Below, piece after piece: positions 34,350-42,301 of a stretch of 64,000 nt of DNA. Made by a program: the position numbers and the translations under genes. Source of the stretch: Arthrobacter hankyongi (GTDB lineage Bacteria > Actinomycetota > Actinomycetes > Actinomycetales > Micrococcaceae); assembly GCF_022012395.1 (NCBI RefSeq), contig NZ_JAKLTQ010000003.1:124001-188000 (forward strand), given 5' to 3'. Position 1 is the first letter of the stretch; every line of letters begins with the position of its first letter. Under the pieces are notes generated by a model. The model was given only the letters and a program-made list of their open reading frames with translations, was not told the DNA's origin and searched no databases.

Positions 34350-35732
34350 ATGCCAAGGGTTCGGATCGAGTACGGCGGCAGTTGGGACGCCGCCGCCGTC
34401 GAGCAGGTGCTCGGCGTGCCGCCGCTGGCGGTCCCGGTGGTCCGTTCGCCGGTGCTCAGCGTGGACGGGTTGGTCGAACCGGATGCGACGGCGTGGCTGG
34501 CCGAGGTTTATGCCCGCACCGACGGCACCAAGACGGCCAAGTCCCACGCCGAAAGCCTGCAGCGCTTCGCCTCGTTCCTGCTCGAACACGGCACCACCCT
34601 GCGCGGGGCACGCCACGGCCACATCGTGGAGTACGTGCGGCACCGCACCGAGGACGCCGCCACCCGGGTCGCGGGCGCGACCTGGCAGCGGGACCGGACC
34701 GCGATCAAGCAGTTCTACGAATGGCTTCGTGACGCGCACGGCACGGCCCTGCCGTTCACCCTCGATCTGGTGCCCACGCCGGGCGGTCCGGTGGAGTCGA
34801 TGCGCGAGGGCCGCGGCATTCCGGCCGCCGGCGCGCCCGGCACCCCGCTGGAACCACCGCAGATCCCTCAGCTGCTGGCCGCGGCGCAGCGCGCCACTGC
34901 CTCCTGGGCGCCTGGCGTACCCAGTCCAGCCGGTGCCCGGGACGCCGCGTTCATCGCGCTCGGCCTGGCCTGCGGTGCCCGGGCGGACACCCTGGCGCAC
35001 CTGACCATCTACGAGCTGCCGGACCCGTCCTTGCCAGGGGAGTTGGTCGAGATGTACCTGCCCGGAGCCGTCAGCAAGGGCCGCCGCGAGGTCCGGCTCC
35101 GGGCCTTCCGGCGACATCTGGACCTGGTCTACGATTACCTGCACCCGGAGCGCGGAGCCCGCCGGCTGCTGCTGAAGGACTGGCTGCCGCCGGACCCGAT
35201 CCAAGCGGCGAAACCGCCTGTGCCCGGCTCCCGGGAAATCTTCGACACGGCCGGCACCAGGTACCGGTTCAACAGCATGACCGCCGCAGAGCGCCGGCGC
35301 CTGCTCACCCCCGACGGCGAGCCGGCCATGCTGTTCCTGTCCGCGCGCGACGGCGCGCCGCTGTCCTACAGTGCCGCCGAAGAGCTGACCGCCGACGTGT
35401 CCCGGGCGGCCGAAGCCGCCGCCCGGGCCCGCGGCGCCTACTTCCCCCACGTCCATACGCACGACCTGCGGCACACCTACGCCACCCACCTGGCCGCGCT
35501 CTACCTGATCGGCGCGGCGGACCAGGACATGCCCGGCGGGCATCCGGTGGACGCGCGCGGCGCCGTCGGTCTGGCCGCCACCGGGCTGGGCCACCTGGAC
35601 GCCCAGACCACGGCGGTCTACATCCGGCAGGTTGGCAGCATGGCCCGCCGGTACGGCGCCGCCGACTTCCTCGGACGGACCAGAACCGACCCGGCCCCGG
35701 AGAGCCGGGCTGCACAGCAGGAGGACCCTTGA
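34350..35732 (+). CDS. Tyrosine site-specific recombinase
   Basis: A 460-residue phage-integrase-family enzyme. The N-terminal SAM-like core-binding domain spans about residues 50-135 (TKTAKSHAESLQRFASFLLE; WQRDRTAIKQFYEWL). The catalytic domain has Arg211 (LACGARADTLAHL), the HxxR box (HTHDLRHTYATH, His371 and Arg374), GLGHLDAQTTAVYIRQ with a His and the nucleophile Tyr424. It is longer than XerC/D because of an insert near residues 275-340. ATG at 34350 is chosen for its GGAGGGA site; an ATG at 34284 lacks one. It is translationally coupled to the next gene (TTGA), suggesting a two-protein recombination module. Confidence 0.9.
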   Translation: MPRVRIEYGGSWDAAAVEQVLGVPPLAVPVVRSPVLSVDGLVEPDATAWLAEVYARTDGTKTAKSHAESLQRFASFLLEHGTTLRGARHGHIVEYVRHRTEDAATRVAGATWQRDRTAIKQFYEWLRDAHGTALPFTLDLVPTPGGPVESMREGRGIPAAGAPGTPLEPPQIPQLLAAAQRATASWAPGVPSPAGARDAAFIALGLACGARADTLAHLTIYELPDPSLPGELVEMYLPGAVSKGRREVRLRAFRRHLDLVYDYLHPERGARRLLLKDWLPPDPIQAAKPPVPGSREIFDTAGTRYRFNSMTAAERRRLLTPDGEPAMLFLSARDGAPLSYSAAEELTADVSRAAEAAARARGAYFPHVHTHDLRHTYATHLAALYLIGAADQDMPGGHPVDARGAVGLAATGLGHLDAQTTAVYIRQVGSMARRYGAADFLGRTRTDPAPESRAAQQEDP

Positions 35733-36157
35733 ACAGCAACCGGGAACTTGCCGAAGCCATCACGGACGCCCTGGCCGGCGGTGCGCTGCCGGTGCCGCTC
35801 CAAGCGCTGGTCGCCGGCACACTGATGTGCGCCCGCGGCGGTGCCCCGACCCGGCTGGGCATGGCCAAGGTGGGCGGCTACTCCAACGGCAGTTCTCAGA
35901 CGCACTATGCGGACCTGCTCGCGGCCATCATCGACCGGCTGCCCGCCGCGGTGGCAGCCATGGCCGATGACGTCGACCCGGTCCCGGCCGCACGGCTCGC
36001 CGCGGAAGTCCGACGGCGCGACGAGACCATCGCGGCGCTGCGCCGCCAAGTGAGGGCGCTCGCCAGGAGCCGGGAACAGGTACGGCGGTATGCCCTGGCA
36101 CTGCATGAACGCCTCCGTGCCGTGGAGGCTCAGGCGGGGGAGGAAGCCATCGGTTAG
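35729..36157 (+). CDS. Coiled-coil partner of the tyrosine recombinase
   Basis: A 142-residue protein of unknown family. Residues 1-65 may form a small DNA-binding helical fold (TRLGMAKVGGYSNGSSQTHY); residues 85-138 form an Arg/Ala/Glu coiled coil (LAAEVRRRDETIAALRRQVR). It starts at TTG 35729, overlapping the recombinase stop, with GGAGG just upstream. The layout recalls the small accessory protein (TnpC) that follows tyrosine recombinases in Tn554-type elements; that is an analogy, not a sequence match I can show. Confidence 0.75.
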   Translation: MNSNRELAEAITDALAGGALPVPLQALVAGTLMCARGGAPTRLGMAKVGGYSNGSSQTHYADLLAAIIDRLPAAVAAMADDVDPVPAARLAAEVRRRDETIAALRRQVRALARSREQVRRYALALHERLRAVEAQAGEEAIG

Positions 36158-36243
36158 GGGGATCCGCTGCGGGTCGCGTCGTCCCGGAGCGGTGGGACAG
36201 GGATGCTTTCCGACAGATGGGTGATGGGGTGGGGGAGGTAGCG

Positions 36244-36912
36244 CTAGGCGACTTGGTGGCGAGGGCCTTGGGATCGGTTGCTGGTCATGGCGGCCAGGGC
36301 GGCCCCGGCGGCCAGGACCCCGTCGACCACGGGAAGGCCGAGCCGGCGGCTCAGTTCGCCGGCCACACCCATGCTGCTCAGGCCGGTACAGGCCAGCAGG
36401 ATGACATCGGCAGCTGCCGCTGCCAGCCGCTCGCCCGCGGCCAGTGTTTCGAATACGCCGGTGGGCGTGAGCAGCTCCGGCGAGACGCTGACACTTGGCG
36501 GTGATTCGACGGCAGCAAGGTGGTCCCCGAGAACTGCCGCCACCGCGGCCGGAGCATCGTGCCTGATGCCCAGAACCCCAACCCTTGAGCCGATGGCCAG
36601 CGCGGCGGCCGCGCCGGCACTGCCGGCTCCCGCCACCGGAATGCTGGCGGCTTCCCGGGCCTCGGCAAGTCCGGGATCTTCGGCGCAGCTGATGATGATG
36701 CCGTCGACGTGCGGTGCCAGTTGGCTGGCAGCGGTGCGGACCCGGGGGACCGCACGGGACAAAGATTCGACGTCGTGGACCCCGTCAGGCTGGCCTGGAA
36801 TCGGGACCGACTGGACGCTGAACCCATAGGCAGCCTGCAGCGCATGCCCGTGGGTATGGAGCAGGGAACGGTTGGAAGTGGTCAAGGTGCGGATCAGCCC
36901 AATGCGTTTCAT
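36244..36912 (-). CDS. Asp/Glu/hydantoin racemase family protein
   Basis: A 222-residue protein of the two-cysteine racemase superfamily. The catalytic pair is Cys76 (GIIISCAEDPGLAEAR) and Cys175 (VILLACTGLSSMG). The start MKRIGLIRTLTTSNRSLLHT and middle RVGVLGIRHDAPAAVAAVLG fit hydantoin or Asp/Glu-type racemases, which invert an alpha carbon by a two-base mechanism without cofactor. AAGGA lies 7 bases before the ATG at 36912. Single gene, divergent from flbD, at the right end of the accessory region; the substrate is unknown. Confidence 0.85.
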   Translation of the reverse strand: MKRIGLIRTLTTSNRSLLHTHGHALQAAYGFSVQSVPIPGQPDGVHDVESLSRAVPRVRTAASQLAPHVDGIIISCAEDPGLAEAREAASIPVAGAGSAGAAAALAIGSRVGVLGIRHDAPAAVAAVLGDHLAAVESPPSVSVSPELLTPTGVFETLAAGERLAAAAADVILLACTGLSSMGVAGELSRRLGLPVVDGVLAAGAALAAMTSNRSQGPRHQVA

Positions 36913-37092
36913 CTGGAAATCCTTAGCGGTGCAGGAGTCGGGGCAGATTCGTTGGGTTTGGCTGGTGGGGAACATCCCTACCGCGATCCATCCTGCCCGG
37001 TGGTCGTTGCAGGCAGGTTTCCCCGAGGTTATTTCCCCGCGGCCGGCCCGGACCCGCACCGCTATGCCCGGCAGCAGGTGCTACGTGCATGC

Positions 37093-37120
37093 CTTACTTA
37101 TCCGGCGCGGCAGCCGACAG
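37093..37120 (+). promoter_or_regulatory. Sigma-28 type promoter for flbD-motA-motB
   Basis: CTTAC (37093-37097), 15 bases, GCCGACAG (37113-37120). It differs from the other four sites by one base in each box but keeps the exact spacing. It allows the right flagellar part to be expressed independently of the left operon. Confidence 0.72.
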
Positions 37121-37172
37121 TAGGGGACAGCGGCTCATTGGAAGAGCCTTATTTATCACCAGGACGGGCGCA

Positions 37173-37481
37173 ATGATCGTTGTCACACGGCTGAACGAGA
37201 GCCGGTTTGCGGTCAACCCTGACCTGATCGAACGCATCCACGCCAGCCCTGACACCACTTTGGTCATGGTGGACGGCGCCAAGTACATCGTCACCGAGAC
37301 GATGGAAGAGGTCATCGAGATGATCGCCGGCTACCGCGCCTATGTGCTGAACCTCGCCCGCGAGATGCCCGCCTATCAGCACGGCCATCCGCAGCTCGGC
37401 CTCGTGCCGCCGGCCGACGGGCAGGCAGGCGAGCCCGGAACCGCCGGCAATACCGTGCCCCTGCGCCCAAGGAACAAGTAA
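37173..37481 (+). CDS. flbD: Flagellar protein FlbD
   Basis: A 102-residue FlbD/SwrD-type protein: MIVVTRLNESRFAVNPDLIE, RIHASPDTTLVMVDGAKYIV, TETMEEVIEMIAGYR. In Bacillus the homologue SwrD raises stator output. The first 65 residues match the family; the remaining Pro/Gly-rich tail is extra. ATG at 37173 follows AGGACGGG. The stop overlaps the motA start (TAATG), fitting a link to the stator. Confidence 0.92.
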   Translation: MIVVTRLNESRFAVNPDLIERIHASPDTTLVMVDGAKYIVTETMEEVIEMIAGYRAYVLNLAREMPAYQHGHPQLGLVPPADGQAGEPGTAGNTVPLRPRNK

Positions 37482-38266
37482 TGGATTTAGCCATCATCGT
37501 CGGAGTGGTCCTGGCATTCGGGGCCCTGTTCGCCATGCTCACCCTCGAAGGTTCCCACCTGACGGCCATCCTGCTGCCGGCGCCGATGATCCTGGTCTTT
37601 GGCGCCACCATCGCCGTCGGTCTGGCCGGTGGCACGATGAAGGACTTCATCCAGGCCTTCAAAGCCGTCCCGAAGGCGATCAAGGGCAAGGTAGTCCCGC
37701 CGCAGGAAGTGATCGACAAGGTCGTGTCAATGGCTGAAAAGGCCCGCAGCGAAGGCCTGCTGGCCCTTGACCAGGAGGCCACCGAGACAGAAGACCCGTT
37801 CCTGCGCCGTGCCCTGCAGAACATTGCCGACGGTACGGACGGGGACGAGCTGCGGATGATGCTGGAGGATGAAATCGCCACCAAGTCGCAGGAGGACCGC
37901 ATCGCCTCCAAGTTCTTCCAGAGTCTGGGCGGCTACGCACCGACCGTGGGCATTATCGGCACCGTGGTGTCGCTGACCCACGTGCTGGAAAACCTTTCGA
38001 CGCCCGAGCATCTGGGGCCGATGATCGCCGCAGCGTTTGTGGCCACCTTGTGGGGCCTGCTTAGTGCGAACTTCCTCTGGCTGCCGCTGGCCGCCCGGTT
38101 GCGCCGGATCTCGGAACTCGAAGTGGACCGGATGACGCTGCTGATGGAGGGCATGCTGGCGGTCCAGGCCGGCAGCCAGCCTCGCCTGCTGGGCGAGCGC
38201 CTGCGTGCCATGGTGCCGGCACGGGACCTGCCGCCGGTTGATTCCGCCCCCGCTGCCGCGGCATGA
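37481..38266 (+). CDS. motA: Flagellar stator protein MotA
   Basis: A 261-residue membrane protein with four helices, the A subunit of the proton-driven stator. Helix 1 is LAIIVGVVLAFGALFAMLTL; helices 3 and 4 include GGYAPTVGIIGTVVSLTHVL, with the conserved Pro, and MIAAAFVATLWGLLSANFLW. The cytoplasmic loop has charged residues (AEKARSEGLLALDQEA) that face FliG. It overlaps flbD by one base and motB by four. Confidence 0.95.
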   Translation: MDLAIIVGVVLAFGALFAMLTLEGSHLTAILLPAPMILVFGATIAVGLAGGTMKDFIQAFKAVPKAIKGKVVPPQEVIDKVVSMAEKARSEGLLALDQEATETEDPFLRRALQNIADGTDGDELRMMLEDEIATKSQEDRIASKFFQSLGGYAPTVGIIGTVVSLTHVLENLSTPEHLGPMIAAAFVATLWGLLSANFLWLPLAARLRRISELEVDRMTLLMEGMLAVQAGSQPRLLGERLRAMVPARDLPPVDSAPAAAA

Positions 38267-39168
38267 GCAGGAGTCGCCGCCGTCGTTCCGGGTATGAGGA
38301 GGAGGAACACCCGGACGAACGCTGGATGGCCTCCTACATGGACATGGTCACGGTGCTGATGTGCATGTTCATTGTGCTCTTCGCCATGTCCACGGTGGAC
38401 GCGAACAAGTTCGCGAAGCTGGCCAACTCCCTGGCCACCGGGTTCGGCTCGGTTCAGAGCCAGAAAGTGGATACCGCCGAAGGTGTGGTGGTGCCGCCGG
38501 AGCTGGCCAACGCCCAGGGTGAGGGTTTTGCCGACATGGAGGTCGCCCTGTGGGAGGTGGAGGACCTGACCGCACTGCAGGACAAGATCGCCACCGGGCT
38601 GCACGCGCAGGGGCTGGAGGATGCGGCCCGCTTCGAGCTGGACGAGCGCGGTCTGACCATCAGGCTGGTCGGCAGCGAGTCCTTTTTCCGGCCCGACGAC
38701 GCGGCCCTGACCGCCCGGACCACCCGGGTGCTCAACGTGGTGGGGCCGGTCCTGAAGCCGGTGCATTATGAGCTGAAGGTCGAGGGGCATACCGCCCAGG
38801 TGCGGGACTTCGATCCGCGTGCCACGGACTGGGAGCTGTCCTCGGACCGGGCCGTCAACGTGCTGCGCCATCTCGTGGAAAACTCCGGGGTCGCCATGTC
38901 GCACATTTCCGCGGTGGGCTTCGGCGAGTCCCGGCCGTTGAAGACCTCCGGCTCGAAGGCGGACCTGGCGGCGAACCGGCGGGTGGACATCGTGGTGCTC
39001 TCCGGGCAGCCGGAGACGGTGCGTGCCCTGATCCCCGAAGTGGCGAAGGACCCGGCGGCCGCGCTGCGCAAGATCCAGCAGACCCGGGCCAAGCAGGCCG
39101 CTTCGGCGGAAACCGGCAGCGCCCAACCTGCCGGGGAGGGCAGTCAAGAGGAGTCCGCCGGCCACTGA
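38263..39168 (+). CDS. motB: Flagellar stator protein MotB
   Basis: A 301-residue stator B subunit. After a basic/acidic N-terminus, the single membrane helix WMASYMDMVTVLMCMFIVLF carries the ion-binding Asp27. The C-terminal OmpA-like peptidoglycan-binding domain includes LKVEGHTAQVRDFD, WELSSDRAVNVLRHLV, ISAVGFGESRPL and NRRVDIVVL. A Ala/Gln-rich tail follows. Last gene of the flbD-motA-motB unit. Confidence 0.95.
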   Translation: MSRSRRRRSGYEEEEHPDERWMASYMDMVTVLMCMFIVLFAMSTVDANKFAKLANSLATGFGSVQSQKVDTAEGVVVPPELANAQGEGFADMEVALWEVEDLTALQDKIATGLHAQGLEDAARFELDERGLTIRLVGSESFFRPDDAALTARTTRVLNVVGPVLKPVHYELKVEGHTAQVRDFDPRATDWELSSDRAVNVLRHLVENSGVAMSHISAVGFGESRPLKTSGSKADLAANRRVDIVVLSGQPETVRALIPEVAKDPAAALRKIQQTRAKQAASAETGSAQPAGEGSQEESAGH

Positions 39169-39222
39169 GCTCCGCTGGGACAGGGCATTGACTCTGCAGC
39201 AGCCGAGGTGTCGGGGGATTGA

Positions 39223-39272
39223 GTGTGCGCCACAGCCATGTTTGGCGGCCCATACATGGCTGTGGCGCACAC
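39223..39272. repeat. Perfect 18-bp inverted repeat after motB
   Basis: GTGTGCGCCACAGCCATG (39223-39240) and its exact complement CATGGCTGTGGCGCACAC (39255-39272) flank a 14-base loop. It may terminate the motB transcript or be a member of an extragenic palindrome family. Confidence 0.8.
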
Positions 39273-39324
39273 TGGGTGGAGGGCCGGGTCCGGTGCGCCC
39301 TGAATGAAGTTTGGCCGGAAGGTC

Positions 39325-39352
39325 CTAACATCGCCGAACCGGCTGCCGATAG
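39325..39352 (+). promoter_or_regulatory. Sigma-28 type promoter for the fliM-flhA operon
   Basis: CTAAC (39325-39329), 15 bases, GCCGATAG (39345-39352). It shares CCGGCT just before the -10 box with the flgB promoter. Transcription would start at about 39360, so an ATG at 39304 cannot be the fliM start on this transcript. Confidence 0.88.
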
Positions 39353-39360
39353 TGCAGGCT

Positions 39361-40269
39361 GTGACGGTCCAGGATCATGTGCAATCCAGCGTGCCCGCGA
39401 AGCCTGCCCCGACAGTCGAGGTGTATGACTTCCGCCGGCCCACGACGCTGGCGCGCGAGCATTCGCGTGTGCTGGAGCTGGCTTTCGAGACGTTCGCCCG
39501 CCAGTGGGGTACCCAGTTGACCGCCAAGGTCCGGGTGATTTCCCAGGTCACCTCCGAACAGGTCCTGATGCAGACCTACGACGACTACGCCGCCTCCCTG
39601 CCGCCCACCACGGCCATGGTGCTGTGTGCGCTGGAGGACATCACCGGCAAGGCTGTCATCCAGTTTCCCGCCTCCGCCGCCCTGACCTGGGTCGCCCACA
39701 TGCTGGGCGGCAACGGCAGTGACACGATCCCCGAGCGCAAGTTCACCCAGGTGGAGCAGGCCCTGATCAAGCGCCTGATGGAAGACGCGCTGGAGGACCT
39801 GCGCTACTCGCTCGGTTCGCTGCTGACCACCCCGATCGGCCTGGACTCGATCCACTACAACTCCCAGTTCGCCCAGGCCGCCGCCACCAACGACCTGATG
39901 ATCGTGGCCACGTTCGAAATCCGCGTGGGGGACAATGTCGCCCCGGCCACCGTGGCCTTCCCCGCGGAGGTGCTGCTCGCCCAGCTGCGGGACGCCTTCC
40001 CGATGAGCAACACCGCCAATGCGCGCAGCCTGATCGAGGCCCACCTGGCCCAGCTGCCGGTGGATGTGTCCCTGCAGTTCGCGCCCATCCAGGTCACGCC
40101 CCGGGATGTCCTGGGCCTGGCCGTCGGTGATGTGCTGCCGCTGCCTCATCCGCAGCACCGCCCGCTCGATGTGGCCATCGGCGGGCAGCCGCTGGCCCAT
40201 GCGGCAGTGGGCGCCAACGGTTCCCGCCTGGCCGGCGTCATTGTCACTACCGAGGAGAACGCCCGATGA
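39361..40269 (+). CDS. fliM: Flagellar motor switch protein FliM
   Basis: FliM forms the C-ring wall. The 302-residue product has the FliM signature VEVYDFRRPTTLAREHSRVL near residues 20-40, the CheC-like middle domain (IQFPASAALTWVAHMLGGNG) and the C-terminal SpoA domain (VTPRDVLGLAVGDVLPLPHP). The usual N-terminal CheY-binding peptide (LSQDEIDALL type) is absent, also if a 5' extension to 39304 is read. GTG at 39361 fits a nearly leaderless start; GTG at 39379 with AGGA close by is the alternative. The stop overlaps fliN (ATGA). Confidence 0.93.
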   Translation: MTVQDHVQSSVPAKPAPTVEVYDFRRPTTLAREHSRVLELAFETFARQWGTQLTAKVRVISQVTSEQVLMQTYDDYAASLPPTTAMVLCALEDITGKAVIQFPASAALTWVAHMLGGNGSDTIPERKFTQVEQALIKRLMEDALEDLRYSLGSLLTTPIGLDSIHYNSQFAQAAATNDLMIVATFEIRVGDNVAPATVAFPAEVLLAQLRDAFPMSNTANARSLIEAHLAQLPVDVSLQFAPIQVTPRDVLGLAVGDVLPLPHPQHRPLDVAIGGQPLAHAAVGANGSRLAGVIVTTEENAR

Positions 40270-40967
40270 ATTCCACCCAGACTCTGCAGGCCGCCGCGGC
40301 GGACGCGCTCCTGGGCTTGCTGCCCAGCACCAGCCCGCTGTACGCCATGGCCTATCCCGACGGCGCGACACTGACCGCGCGGGTGACCCGCGCCGTCGTC
40401 TCCTCCTTCGTCGGCGAGGTCTCCGCCGACGTCGCCGTGATGCTCGAGGACACCTCGGCGCTGGCCCTGGCCGCCGGCAGCGAGTCGGCGCTGGTCTCCA
40501 CCTCGGACCTGCTGCGTCCGGCGCTGGAGGCAGCTACCGCGGTGCTCGGCACCGGAGTGCTCGGCGAAACCCGGGTGGACAACGCCGCCCAGCTGTTCGC
40601 CGATCCTGCTGCGGGTGTCTTCAAGCTGGCCAGCGACGACGGCCAGGCCGCCGGCTGGTTCGCGATCCGGGTGCGGGAAAACCGTGCCGGCCGCTTCGGC
40701 GCCGGCGGCGACGTGGTGGGCAAGCTCGGGCGCATCAACAATGTGGAAATGGCCCTGACCGTGGAGATCGGACGCACCCGGATGTCGGTGCGGGACGTGC
40801 TCGGCCTCGAGCCCGGCGCGGTGATCGAACTGGACCGCTCCGCCGGCGCGCCCGCGGACGTGCTGCTCAACGGCCGGCTGATCGCCCATGGTGAGGTGGT
40901 GGTGGTGGACCAGGACTACGCGGTGCGTATTACCAAGATCCTCGACGTGGCCGAAGGCCTTAACTAA
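40266..40967 (+). CDS. fliN: Flagellar motor switch protein FliN (long form)
   Basis: A 233-residue switch protein. The C-terminal SpoA domain (residues about 155-233) is typical FliN: NNVEMALTVEIGRTRMSVRD, VLGLEPGAVIELDRSAGAPA, DVLLNGRLIAHGEVVVVDQD. The first 150 residues form an additional domain, as in FliY-type proteins, but I see no clear CheC phosphatase active-site motif (no DxxxE...N pair that I can align). It overlaps fliM by 4 bases and abuts fliO. Confidence 0.92.
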   Translation: MNSTQTLQAAAADALLGLLPSTSPLYAMAYPDGATLTARVTRAVVSSFVGEVSADVAVMLEDTSALALAAGSESALVSTSDLLRPALEAATAVLGTGVLGETRVDNAAQLFADPAAGVFKLASDDGQAAGWFAIRVRENRAGRFGAGGDVVGKLGRINNVEMALTVEIGRTRMSVRDVLGLEPGAVIELDRSAGAPADVLLNGRLIAHGEVVVVDQDYAVRITKILDVAEGLN

Positions 40968-41450
40968 GTGGACACCTTTGTCCTGGCACTGCGGGTCCTG
41001 CTCTCGCTGGCCGTGGTGCTCGGACTGCTGTGGGTTTTGCAGCGGCGGTTTTCCCGCGGGGCTGCCGGCAGCTCCGGTGACGTTGAGCTGACCGTGCTCT
41101 CCCGGCGCAACGTCAGCCCCAAGGCTTCCGTCGTCGTGGTCGAAACGGACGGCAAGCGTTTCCTGCTCGGGGTGACCGAGCAGTCGGTGAATGTCCTGCA
41201 CACTTCCGATGCGCCCGAGCCCGCCCCCGCCGAGGAGCCCGCCGGCGCAGCCGCCTTCGCCCGGTCGCTGGAAGCGGCGGATACCCACGACGGCGCTGCG
41301 CCGGATACGGTCCCGGCACCTGCGCTGTATCCGGTGCCGGGCGACCGCCGGGCCCGGCACCGGCCCCCGTCGCCGCTGGCCGGATCCATTCTGTCGCCGG
41401 ACACCTGGAAGCAGACCGCGGCCGCGTTGCGCCAGGTCAGCCAGAAATGA
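40968..41450 (+). CDS. fliO: Flagellar biosynthesis protein FliO
   Basis: A 160-residue protein with one N-terminal membrane helix (ALRVLLSLAVVLGLLWVLQR) and a FliO domain (VELTVLSRRNVSPKASVVVV, ETDGKRFLLGVTEQSVNVLH), then a long Pro/Ala-rich tail. FliO helps to assemble FliP in the export gate. The GTG at 40968 is directly after the fliN stop; the end overlaps fliP by 4 bases. Confidence 0.9.
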   Translation: MDTFVLALRVLLSLAVVLGLLWVLQRRFSRGAAGSSGDVELTVLSRRNVSPKASVVVVETDGKRFLLGVTEQSVNVLHTSDAPEPAPAEEPAGAAAFARSLEAADTHDGAAPDTVPAPALYPVPGDRRARHRPPSPLAGSILSPDTWKQTAAALRQVSQK

Positions 41451-42301
41451 CAGTACCCAACACCCCGGCCCGGGCTGTGTCCGGCCGGGCCGCACGGCTG
41501 GGACTGGCCGTGCTGTTCGCCATCTTCCTGGCCGCCGTCCTGCTACTGGCCGGCAGCGCCGCGGCGCACGCATCGCCGATCGCTCCGGTGGACCCGGCCA
41601 ATCCCACGGACCCCACAGCACCGGGGAGCGGCGGGCTCTCGGTGGAGATCAACGGCCCGGACGGCACGCCCTCCAGCGCCGTCGTCACCCTGCTGGGCAT
41701 CACGCTGCTCGCGGTGGCACCGGCGCTGCTGCTGATGATGACCTCGTTCACCAAGATCTTCGTGGTGCTGGCGATGACCCGGAACGCGCTCTCGCTGCCA
41801 TCGATCCCGCCGAACCAGGTGCTCGCCGGCCTGGCGCTGTTCCTGTCCCTGTTCATCATGTGGCCGGTGGTCACCGAGGTGAACAACCTGGGGGTGCAGC
41901 CGTATCTCGAGGGCAAGATAGATTTCGGCGCAGCACTGGAGGCCGCCTCGGGGCCGCTGCAGCACTTCATGCTCGCGCACACCCGCGAGGAGGATCTGGC
42001 CCTGATGACCCGGGCCGCCGGCCTGGACAATCCTGCCGACCCGCAGGACGTGCCGCTGCAGACGCTGATTCCGGCCTTTATGATCTCCGAGCTCCGGGCA
42101 GCCTTCATCATCGGTTTCGTCATCTTTGTCCCGTTCCTGGTCATCGACCTGGTGGTCTCGGCGGCGTTGATGTCCATGGGCATGATGATGCTGCCGCCGG
42201 TCATGATCTCGCTGCCGTTCAAGATCCTGCTGTTCGTGCTGGTGGACGGCTGGGGCCTGATCATCACCGCACTGATCTCCAGCTACCAGGGCGGCGGCTG
42301 A
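41447..42301 (+). CDS. fliP: Flagellar export gate protein FliP
   Basis: A 284-residue gate protein with an N-terminal signal-like helix and four further membrane segments. Family hallmarks are SFTKIFVVLAMTRNALSLPS, PPNQVLAGLALFLSLFIMWP, QTLIPAFMISELRAAFIIGF and MGMMMLPPVMISLPFKILLF. It forms the core of the export pore with FliQ and FliR. It overlaps fliO and fliQ. Confidence 0.97.
   Translation: MTVPNTPARAVSGRAARLGLAVLFAIFLAAVLLLAGSAAAHASPIAPVDPANPTDPTAPGSGGLSVEINGPDGTPSSAVVTLLGITLLAVAPALLLMMTSFTKIFVVLAMTRNALSLPSIPPNQVLAGLALFLSLFIMWPVVTEVNNLGVQPYLEGKIDFGAALEAASGPLQHFMLAHTREEDLALMTRAAGLDNPADPQDVPLQTLIPAFMISELRAAFIIGFVIFVPFLVIDLVVSAALMSMGMMMLPPVMISLPFKILLFVLVDGWGLIITALISSYQGGG

Noticed and set aside
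39304-39360. Earlier ATG for fliM
   Set aside because: The sigma-28 promoter lies inside this segment, so that start would not be on the main transcript.
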